DNA from: Chloromonas sp. AAM2
Taxonomy: Eukaryota > Chlorophyta > Chlorophyceae > Chlamydomonadales > Chlamydomonadaceae
Length of the DNA: 64,000 nt
Direction: 5' to 3'
Assembly (NCBI GenBank): GCA_004335635.1
Contig: QAXH01006258.1
Span: 87,888 to 151,887 of the forward strand
Of the stretch, positions 38,101-47,016 are shown one piece after another; position 1 is the stretch's first letter, and each line of letters begins with the position of its first letter. The notes under the pieces are model-generated. The model did no database searches. It was not told the DNA's origin and saw nothing but the letters and a program-made list of their open reading frames with translations. A program made the translations under genes and the position numbers.

Positions 38101-41100
38101 GACCCCTGTCATGGTCGCACCTGTAGCAGGGCACTCTCCTTGGGCAGAGCTTGTGTCAGTGGAGCACAGCTTGCGTCTGGACTGGGCAGCGCCTGGCACC
38201 CCGTCGACACATGGGGGGGAGAAAGCTTAGATGGAAGCATGCACGCCGTGCCATTCGCAATTGGCGCCGCCGCTGCGGCGTCCGCCAGGCTGGCATCTGC
38301 TTTGTGGCCGTTTTGTGCCAGCGTAATGTGTGCCTGTGTGTCTGGGTAGTACAATGCAGCCAGGGCTTGCAGCAAGAGGCCCTCCGCTGTGGAGCGCAGA
38401 AACTCCTTGTGTCCTGCCGCCACTGAATCTGAGTGCAGGCCAAAGGAGGTCTCTAGGTCCTGACTGAGGGCCTTGAGAGCGGGAAGGGCCAGGCCTGAGA
38501 GGGAGGCTGGCGGGGCGGTGGTTTCAGCCAGGACGGCCTCGACCCGGCTGCAGTGGGCTGCACGCCACTCCTCTGCGCCTGCATGTGCGCGACATCAGCA
38601 CAACCCAGCAGCAATCAGTGCGTGTGCCGTTCACCGTTGGGCCTGTTCTCCACTCTGAAACATGGTTCAGCAACCACGAGCACCACATGATATGTGCGGT
38701 GAAACCGTATGGTCGACTCCCTCACTAGGCCACCAAGACAGACCACAAGCGGCCAGGCACGACTGGTGTACTAGCTGGCAGTTATCGCTCGTAAGACTGC
38801 CACAGACAGGCAGGCAGATCCAGTCGAACAACAACAAAGGCAAAAACCAGTTACATTGAACGAAGCACTGATCGGATCGGCTTGCCATCAATCTGCAGGC
38901 ATTTCCATGGCCAAAAACATCCAGATTCATGAATGCATCGTGATGCCACCTTCAGCCCACCATCTGCTTCAATGTTTGCCACCTACTGGTGGTATGATTG
39001 AGGTTCATGCCCAGCACAAAGGTGGGCCTGGTGGTGCTGCCAGCCCCCGGCCTCAGAGCAGCGGCGTTGACGACGGAGGCTGCATTCGCCCACCGGGACG
39101 CCACGCGACTGGACCAGAAGCGGCTGCCGGCCTGCACAGCCAACCACACTGACAGTGTCGCAGCCAGAGACGCATGCTTGTGGGTGATTGGAGTGCGCTG
39201 TGACTTGCTGGTGCAGATGGTTGTGAGCTATCTGACTACAGATTCCGAGTTGGCTGCTTGGTTTGATGGCAGGCGGAGCGCTGGGCAGATGTTGTACGAG
39301 CCAGCAAGCAAATTGCTACCAGGGAAACCAGCAGCCCCTACGCTTGATAGAGGCAGAGTCACAGTCTGCGTCCCATGGTGACAGGCGCCATACCATGAAG
39401 GGCAAGTTGAAAGGAATTGTAAGCAATGCAAATACATAGAGCTGTGCGGATTCTTCTTTGATGCGGACGACATGCTGTGTTCCCTGCCGCGCCTCAGCTG
39501 TGCCTCATGCAGTGCCTAGTCTCACCGGCGGTATGGGCAGCAGTGCAGCGGTGACCAGCAGCGCCGCCCCGTCCAGGTCAGGGGTGGCCTGCCCCGTGTG
39601 GCTCCTGTGCACGTAGTCCTCCAGGCTCACAAGAGAGGACTGCGCCTTGTTGGGGCCCTGACTGGCATCCAGCACCTCGAGGTCAGCGTCTGCGCGTCAG
39701 GGAACACCACACGGGGCACTGGCAGGACGTGTGATAACATCAAGTTAAGTATAGCGTGCACGTGCACACACTCTGTGAAATTGATAAATTCATACACAAA
39801 TCAAGCGCGGAATGTAAGGCGTGCCTGGTGTATAAAAGCCTTTGAGCTCAGCATTCACATGTGGCACTCATCTGTGTTCAGCTTTGTCCTCGCACATGAA
39901 AGATTCTCATGCAAAGGCCTGCATTTTGCACTCACGTGCAGCCAGCATGAGTGTGGCTATGTCGGACGGCAGTCCCTTGCGCCGCGTGAGCACGAGGTTC
40001 CCCACTAACGTCGCTGCGTTGCGCACATGGCTGCCCGCCACCCGCTCCATGTGGGCTGCCACCTCACGCCACACGCCGGGGCATGCGGTCACGCCGTCCT
40101 CTGAAAGTCGTGCACACACACAGACACACACTCATTATTGTGAGATGACTCTCATGGCATTGTGAAAGTACAAGGTTTGATCAGCAGGAGCACTGGATGC
40201 TGCGAGTTGCAGCTGAACAACAGCAGGTTGTCTGCCAGCAAGACAACCAGATCATGTATGACTGTGTGCCAAATCTTTGTGCAATTCAAGTGTTCATAAG
40301 TGTTCAAGTGTGTCAGCGACAGTTGCGGTTGCTGGCACACCTGGTGCAGCGGAACCATTCTGTGTTGGTGTTGCTTGTTCCCATGTGCGCAGCTGCTGTA
40401 TGACGCTGGCCAGTGTGACCGCCGCCCCTATGCGCACCGCGCGCTGGGAGCGCACACGGGGCTCCGGGCTCACTGAGAGCTGACGCAGCTCATGCACCTG
40501 TGACCGCAACGCAACACACCACCAACAACAAGACGGTGTAAAGACGGTAATAGCAAGATGGTGCAAAGACGGTAACAGCAAGACGGTGTAAACACGGTAA
40601 CAGCAAGACGGTGTAAAGACGGTAATAGCAAAATGGTGTAAAGACGGTAACAGCAAGACGGTGTAAAGACGGTAACAACAAGACGGTGTAAACACGGTAG
40701 GACATGGGCCAGGTCTGCCCCAGAGGAACATCCAGTAAAGATGCCTTGTGCAGATGCAAAGTGATGGGAAGGCGTGGGCAACGCATTGAAAACCCAAGGA
40801 GAAACCTTAGCAAGATGCACAGCCGTTGACAAGAAATATCTGGTAAGCCGTGCCCGTCAGCCCAGAGTGCAGTTTGCAGCAGAGTGTGTGCCTGCTGCAT
40901 ATCAATGCCAGTTGATCAGAGCTGGTTAGAATCGATGTGCATACACAACACTGCATTCAAGGTACCGCCGTCAGCCTCTACTCCATCTCCGTCCGCCCAT
41001 CAAAGGCCACACGTGGACCGTCAAAGAGCGGATGAGGACTGACGTGCACACCTATCACAGCCTCTGATTTGCCTACGTCTGCCCATCAGGTCGCTGAAGT

Positions 41101-43497
41101 GTACTGAACGCACGCGCACATCAGCGCTGCCCATGCATGGAGACGTGCGGCAAACGCACCCTACTGCGTCACTCACATGCATGATGTGCACCAGTACGTC
41201 CTGTGTGGGCCAGTCCTTGTACACCCCATGGCCGGTGCTGCCCGCAACCAGCCGCATGCTGCCGGTCGAGTGACGGGAAACAACCTGCAAAGCAGGTGTG
41301 CGGCAGGCAGTACAAGGATACTTAGGTGAAGCTGCACGGTCTGAGCAGTTTGTGAGAACCAGTTCTAATCACACGGCCAGCTCATGTCTTTGTGCGTGTA
41401 GGGTACGGCAGTCACGTTTATATATAAACTGAGAAGGTCCCATGCCCCATGCACGTGTTCAGAGAAAGGCAACGGCGTGCCGGTGACCCAGACTTGGTTG
41501 CAAACACACCGCATCACATTGATGTTGTACAATGGCAATTCAATAAGTGAAACAGCAGCAGCAGCAGCCCACCTCAATCAGTTGTTGCAAGTTGTTGGGA
41601 ACAAACAGTTTCTGGCCTCCTGCCAGTTTGAACTCGCGCATTGGCGCCTTCTCTGCTGGCGGGTCAGGCGACGGTACGGCATAGGCACCCCCCAGGTCCG
41701 CAGGCACTGGCAGGGGCTGGCCCGCACTGGTGAACGTGTTCACACCCAGGTCTTCCATGTCCAAGTCGGGCGAGAAACTCTGCATGTGGGCCCCAGGGGA
41801 GGCAGAATGAACGCAGAACGTTCTGATGCATCATACATCAGCACACGCCGGCACGCCACCGGTGTGGTGCTGATTACGCAGGATTCTCTCATGCATCATA
41901 CGGACAGCTAGCAATTAATCAAGCTATGAGATATTCTACCATCCTGCTGTCTTTTTATGAACCTACATGACACGCAAACATGCACTAATAATTTCAGGCA
42001 AGGCTTCTTCCGAACGTTGATGTGCACAGCTGTCTGTTTGTGTTATGTCTGCCTCGTACCTTGCAAGCGGCGATGATTGGCCTGTACCCCGTGCAGCGGC
42101 ACAGGTTGCCGTCCAGGGCGTTGCGCATGTCCATGCTGGACGGCACGGGGCGCCCGCACGCTGCAGCCTTGGCCATGGCTGCATGGCAAGCCACGGCCAT
42201 ACCAGGCGTGCAAAAGCCACTGCAGTGCAAGTGTCACTGACAAGTGTCAAGCACTGCATTCTCACACAACGTGCCTTGCAAATTGTAGAATGTTGCAAGC
42301 GCGTGTTCGTGCGGCTGAAACAAACAGGGGATATGTTGCATCTTGCACGCTGGTGCAGTATGCAAGCCACCTTTGCGTTTGCAGTCAAGTATTAAATAAC
42401 TACTAGCTTTTCTGCGAGACATGCGGTCTGGTTCCTGGACTGCGACATTTGCATTCTGAATTGCTCATGTCTTAATTGATCGTCTGATGCCACTCAAACA
42501 TAGCAGCTGCCAGCATAAAGGAGCTATGCATTGTATGCCACAACACATCTGTGCTCAACAAGCGCTTGTCAACTGGCTCACCATTGGCTAGCATGGAACC
42601 CAGCGAGCCGTTCTGTAAACACACACACGTCAAGGTGTGAAATTCAGCTGCAACATGGGTTCAATGAAATGCATGTTTTCCGCGCAACATATATTGTCGC
42701 TCACCATTGTGCGATTCAGCACAGTTGTGCCAGGCATGTTCGTGCTCAATGCATGTGACTGAGTGAGTGACACATCACACGCATTTTCTGTCTCACCACA
42801 TGTATTAGCACATGTGCACAAAAAGACTTGAAAATGAGTGGGAGGATGACCAGCAACTGAAGCCAATCCGCAATGCACAGAGTTCATTGCTTCACCAATT
42901 ATTGCCCAGCCACTCAGCAGAAATGACACTCATCATCACCTTCAAGACCTGTCAAGATATCGGCGCACCTGTCAGCTAACTGCACTTGGCGAAGCACGCA
43001 CCTGCAACTGGGTTTTGCCCTTCCGCGTTCTTAGGCAACCCTTCGGCAGTCAACACCTTGCACCCGTTTACAGCGTACACTGGTGTCAAGCACGAGTTGA
43101 CCGACCTTACACCTGTGGCTTCACCTGCATTTACAGTCAATCATGGTACAACATAACGCATGCACGTTCTGACGTGGCAGGCGATTGAGCTGGCCTGGAC
43201 TCGCCTGTTGCTGGGTCCACGTCGGTGACGAGGACCGCGCATGCTCCACATCCACCTTCCCCGCAAGCCTGCTTTGCGCTCTACGATCAGGAGGCGCATC
43301 AGAAACCTTATTTGTGTGGTCCACGGTTTTCAAGGTACTGATGTCTGCCTGACATCGAACAAGGCGCATATCTGGACGGTTGAGAAGTGACCGACGCTCA
43401 CTTTGACATGCGCTTTGTTACGCATCCATTCGAGGAGCGAGAGGTTGCCATCAGGGTTATCGACGTACAACGCCTCCCCATTCAGTTGAATCTCCAT
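29106..43497 (-). CDS. Molybdenum-containing aldehyde oxidase (xanthine dehydrogenase family)
   Basis: Oxidises aldehydes with water and O2 in the cytosol. Exons (29, in frame, 1414 aa): 43497-43402, 43280-43166, 43124-43002, 42612-42582, 42219-42060, 41779-41573, 41284-41177, 40497-40341, 40100-39936, 39689-39526, 39131-38987, 38578-38121, 37622-37455, 36828-36561, 36017-35911, 35392-35291, 35017-34910, 34659-34528, 33816-33680, 33239-33121, 32853-32783, 32539-32436, 32152-32011, 31658-31545, 31190-31056, 30653-30527, 30371-30326, 29820-29613, 29333-29106. The 2Fe-2S domains show ACGEGGCGAC and GFCTPGM...NLCRCTGYRP. The FAD domain shows RLVAGSTGHGVYKD and HVRNAATLVGNLVL. The Moco domain shows GGGFGGK, NLPPRTAVRAPGDF, GVEIGQGL and AKAVGEPPLLL with the catalytic Glu. 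RAPG instead of the dehydrogenase FRGFGG favours oxidase over xanthine dehydrogenase; the substrate is unknown. Confidence 0.96.
29551..29617. repeat. 27-base telomere-like minisatellite at the last aldehyde oxidase intron donor
   Basis: Two full units (29551-29577, 29578-29604) and a partial third carry AATCGCACCTTC followed by CCTAACCCTAACCC. The partial third unit contains the donor after exon 28 (29613|29612). Each unit therefore repeats the donor-like word GAAGGTGCGATT on the minus strand. Confidence 0.85.
35559..35590 (+). repeat. Dispersed short element, fragment in aldehyde oxidase intron
   Basis: Contains GAAGTTCGGCAGTTCTGGGACA, close to the hallmark of the element family. It lies in the intron between exons 15 and 16. 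Confidence 0.5.
35706..35800. repeat. 36-base tandem repeat, about 2.5 copies
   Basis: The unit starts GTGTACATATTGCTATGTTC and ends GTTTATAC. Two nearly identical copies are followed by a truncated one. It lies in the aldehyde oxidase intron between exons 15 and 16. Confidence 0.9.
38058..38133. repeat. 38-base tandem duplication spanning the aldehyde oxidase exon 12 donor
   Basis: Units 38058-38095 and 38096-38133 differ at about one base. The second contains the end of exon 12 and its donor (38121|38120); the first repeats the same donor context 38 bases further into the intron. Confidence 0.9.
40528..40701. repeat. 25-base minisatellite, about 7 copies
   Basis: Consensus CAAGACGGTGTAAAGACGGT plus AACAG, with a few substitutions per unit. 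It lies in the aldehyde oxidase intron immediately upstream (minus strand) of exon 8. Confidence 0.95.
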
Positions 43498-43568
43498 CGG
43501 AAGGTGGAGAGCGGAGTTGGTGCTACGGTACTATTACTGTATTGGCTGTAATGCAATCTTCTTCGCGT

Positions 43569-43584
43569 GATAACGGAAGTTATC
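43569..43584. promoter_or_regulatory. GATAAC-ggaa-GTTATC palindrome upstream of aldehyde oxidase
   Basis: A perfect 6-base inverted repeat with a 4-base spacer lies about 72 bases upstream of the start codon at 43497. Each arm contains a GATA core. Protein binding is inference. Confidence 0.3.
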
Positions 43585-43935
43585 CATCAGTTATTTTTCA
43601 AAATGACGACCATGGACGCCGCTTCAGCACCAAAGGAAGCTCAAGCAGCCCTTCTACTTCCCGATACAGGAAGCTCAGACCTGGCGACTAAGCTGCAACC
43701 TCCATCAGACAGGACCTCATTCTCCTTCGATTGAACTCCAGGTTGACAATCTGACGTCATTGTTGTCATCCAGCCATGGGTACGTGTGCAGCGCCGTGAC
43801 CTCAGCAATTGTGAGGCTATGCTCACCATCACCATAGTGGTCAAGAAGCCGGTTTGGTTGATGGCAGTGAGAACGTGTAGATTGCTTCCGTGCCCACCTA
43901 GCCAGGTGCATTGAGCACTGCTGTGGTAAGCGTCC

Positions 43936-44012
43936 TGAATTTCATTACACGGGCCGATGTGACCAAGACAATCATAAAGCAATGTAAAGTGGGCTTAACA
44001 CCACTCGGAACG
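43936..44012 (+). repeat. Dispersed repeat, partial copy shared with 60.17-60.25 kb
   Basis: The words ACACGGGCC, CATAAAGC and AAAGTGGGCTTAACACCACT occur here and, in the same order and spacing, at about 60178-60245. Confidence 0.7.
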
Positions 44013-44733
44013 ATATCTCTAGAAGGACGGTTGTGTCCAAAATGAGATCATTGGGATGCCCTTGACATGGTAATACAACTGGAGCCTTCCCTCGCCCCGC
44101 CAAACTTGTTCCAAAACGCAAACATGGGCCTCAATGGAGACGCAATAGCTCACAACGCTCAGAACGCCCGGCTAGGAACCATGCTACGCGTAGAGCAACG
44201 CTCACGTTATTTTTTGCCTCACATGGCTCACACGAGGGGAGGGATTCCAACCCGTCAAACCTACAAGTGAAGGGGATTGCGACACACCTGGATAGTAATG
44301 GTGGTGGCCAACCCTTCGAGGTGCTATCCTGATGCGCAGTGCGCAGGTCACACTGGATTGGTCACATGATGAACGATGGTTGGGTATCTGGCAAGGGTGT
44401 TTCGAGCCATAAACAACACCAAAGCACTATGAGGCAGCTCTTATCATCACTTGATCCTGTTGTCACGCGAATGCGCATGATACAACAAACATCCCGTATT
44501 TACAGACAGAGGCCGTCAAACCACACTCAGCCATAAGGAAATCAACGGCTGATACTTGGGAATGAACAACACAGTAAGTGGCCGTAACATGAGTCGGCCC
44601 TATTATGGGTCGAAGAGTTATTCTTAGCCTTGAACAGTCTTGTTTGCTGTTTGTCACTTTGGTTACAGTCAGTAAATGCACTTGCACAAGCAACGTGAAG
44701 TAAGCGCTTGGCAATCATTTGCCCATATGTGAT

Positions 44734-45222
44734 GGGTCACCCATACAGTGAGGCACTAGCGTATGCTGAAGATGTCAGCATGACATACAAGCAGGGCAGA
44801 CCACCAGACATAGCGATGCCCACGACTATGACCGTGCCAAAACTGCCAGGGCAGCCGACAGGACCACAGTACAGTATGCCTAACATCATCAGTCATGTGA
44901 TCAGTGATGGCCAAACCCATGCATCAGACCCCAGGGTGATGTCCAACACGCCAGCAGCGCAACAGAACACTACGAAGTTGACTACAGTGTTCTGTCAGAC
45001 GATTAATCAGTATGTGACAGTACGCGTGTTTGGGCAGTGCCTGCCAACAATGCGATCCTGATCCCTACACCTGTGCAGGCAACACAAGCACCTTGGCAAC
45101 ACAAACAATTGGTTGAAGCCTATGCAAGCACTGTGCTCCAGCATCATATCGTATCACATCAGCCACCTGTGCCCCATGCCACTACTAAAACTATGCGTGT
45201 TCCATTGCATGGTTGCATGTGA
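44734..45222 (+). CDS. Possible Pro/Gln/Thr-rich hypothetical protein, frame broken
   Basis: An ATG at 44734 opens an 109-codon frame to 45061 (TMTVPKLPGQPTGPQYSMPN and similar). A second frame of similar composition continues to 45222 (ILIPTPVQATQAPW, VSHQPPVPHATT). No family was recognised and there are no domain signatures. It could be a spliced or frameshifted gene, or chance open frame. Confidence 0.2.
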
Positions 45223-45270
45223 AGTGTGGTGATGTACCCATGACACGCATATGAGCTCATCGTACCCACC

Positions 45271-46096
45271 TTAGCTTAGGTCTTGGGGTAGCTTGGGAGC
45301 CTTCATTGTGGATACAAAAAGGTCCTCGTGCAGGCGCTCAGACAACTCTTGTAGACTGTCCAGGACAGTGTCTAGGGCAGGGCGGAAGGCACAGGTCTCA
45401 GTTGAGCACTCCTCATCGAGGCAGGCTTGCAGGTAGGGCATGTCAATGACCGGGAGCTGTACCAAATGTATTTGCCAGCATGTCCAACCCCTGCTCAAGG
45501 TCTGGGTGGTCTTCGAAGTACTTGAATAGAGCCGCCTTGTCCGTCGCCTTAGCCTCCTTCAGGTTGCGCAGATTGACGAAGCAAGCCTCACTAGGCGTCA
45601 GCTGCTTGCCGTCCTTTCCCTTCATGTGCAGGCGCACCAGCTTGTTGGTGACCAAATACCCGCACTGCCTGATGGTTTGTTGGGCTGCTGTCAGGATGGT
45701 CTGAAGGTCTGAGATGGTTTGTTGGGCTGCCGCTGAGGTCGCTGCGAGCTTTGTATTGGACTCTGACAGTGCCGCCTTCGCCCTTGCTAATTCTTCCTGG
45801 AGGTCTGCGGAGCTTGTCTCCGTTGCCGAGACACGGTCACTGATTCGAATTGATTCGGATTGTCCCAGCGCACTGAAAAGAGTCACGCAGCTCTCGTTGC
45901 TGTGAAGAACTCCTGCCACCAGTTGACGGAACTGCGAGTCTTCCAGTAGAGTATCCACTTTAGCCTCCAAGTCGTACCACAGCTGTTGCAGAACGGAAGC
46001 TACATCAGACGGCAGGTTGGCCAGGCGGGGGAAGACCTCGTCGCGTGCCCGGACTTTGAGATCCTGATATAGTGCGTCCAATGCAGTCGAGGCCAT
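45271..46096 (-). CDS. Intronless coiled-coil hypothetical protein with a frame break
   Basis: From the ATG at 46096 (MASTALDALYQDLKVRARDE) a single open frame of 217 residues runs to a stop at 45443. It is acidic and helical. Its middle is a predicted coiled coil (ADLQEELARAKAALSESNTK), followed by two copies of AAQQTI, encoded by two copies of GATGGTTTGTTGGGCTGC near 45670 and 45714. The C-terminal part contains KLVRLHMKGKDGKQLTPSEA. A second frame, shifted by one base, continues the same style to 45271 (YLQACLDEECSTETCAFRPA, SLQELSERLHEDLFVST), so one indel, a programmed shift or a missed intron may separate them. A TATAAAAG box lies 40-48 bases upstream of the ATG. Lack of introns in this intron-rich DNA suggests a retrogene or a mobile-element gene. 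No family was recognised. Confidence 0.45.
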
Positions 46097-46134
46097 GCTG
46101 GACAACCTTGCCCGAGTTTGCAATGTGCGTGTCT

Positions 46135-46144
46135 CTCTTTTATA
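46135..46144 (-). promoter_or_regulatory. TATA box of the coiled-coil ORF
   Basis: The minus strand reads TATAAAAGAG 40-48 bases before the ATG at 46096, a normal distance for a short leader. It supports this ATG over upstream in-frame starts. Confidence 0.45.
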
Positions 46145-47016
46145 ACCAAAGAAAAGCCCACCCACCGAACTACATGGGGGTGTTGTCATCTGACCAACCA
46201 ACTCAACCATGCTTGAATGTTTCATCTGCCTGAGAACTGTGTGGAACAAAACACTTGTAATTTGTTCCTGGTCGCCTGCAGTGGCTTGGTTTGATTTTTT
46301 GGACGGTGCTTGGTGATCAATTTGCAGGTGGGGTTGTGATGAGAATTACAGTACTAGGACACTGACTGTGTAGTCCTAGGCCAACGGCATGCGTGGCATA
46401 CGTAAGGCCAAACTTTAGCAGTTTGTCCCAAGAACCTGGGTGCGACCCAGTATAGGGCCACAAACTCAGGTACCACCAGTCGAGCACTACACATTTGACG
46501 GATTCCGCTTGGGCACTAAACATGGCAAACTCAGCTGTTCCATGAAGGTCGTTGTCCATGGTCAGAACAACATCGCCAGTCTGGTTTTTGCAGCAAACAG
46601 TCCATTTCAGCATTCGAATTGTTGTCTGACCCATAATAGGGCCGCCTACTGTATAGTGACAGGCTGTAAATCAGGGCATTAGAATTGTCAAGGTTATGTG
46701 TTCACAGGGACACTGATAAGTAACGCACATTACTGCTGTATATACTGTAATATACTATGACTTCAAATCATAGTACCGGGGTTCCCTTCACAGGTAGGAC
46801 TGCAGCTGTTGACATTGGAGGCTGCGGACTCATGCAAGCCTTTTTGCACCGCTTGTGCTCCACCTTACCATGTTTACCTCATGGTGCCGGACATCAGCCA
46901 CTCTCTGCTCTGCTTCAGAAAGCTTGGCTGCCTCCCGTTGTCGGTAAAGGTCCTAGTAAGTAAGATTCTCAATGCGGCAGATTCTCAGTGCGAATACAGA
47001 TTCAAAAGCTCAACAT

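Larger units (their letters stand above)
43498..45270. other. Upstream region of aldehyde oxidase
   Basis: Besides the putative control palindrome and the repeat near 43940, I see only weak ORFs, including the one at 44734-45222. Confidence 0.35.

Noticed and set aside
40528..40701. CRISPR array
   Set aside because: Units are contiguous without unique spacers, and the DNA is nuclear eukaryotic; it is an ordinary minisatellite.
29106..43497. Annotation as xanthine dehydrogenase
   Set aside because: The Moco pocket shows RAPG where xanthine dehydrogenases have FRGFGG, and other blocks fit plant aldehyde oxidases better. It remains the main alternative.
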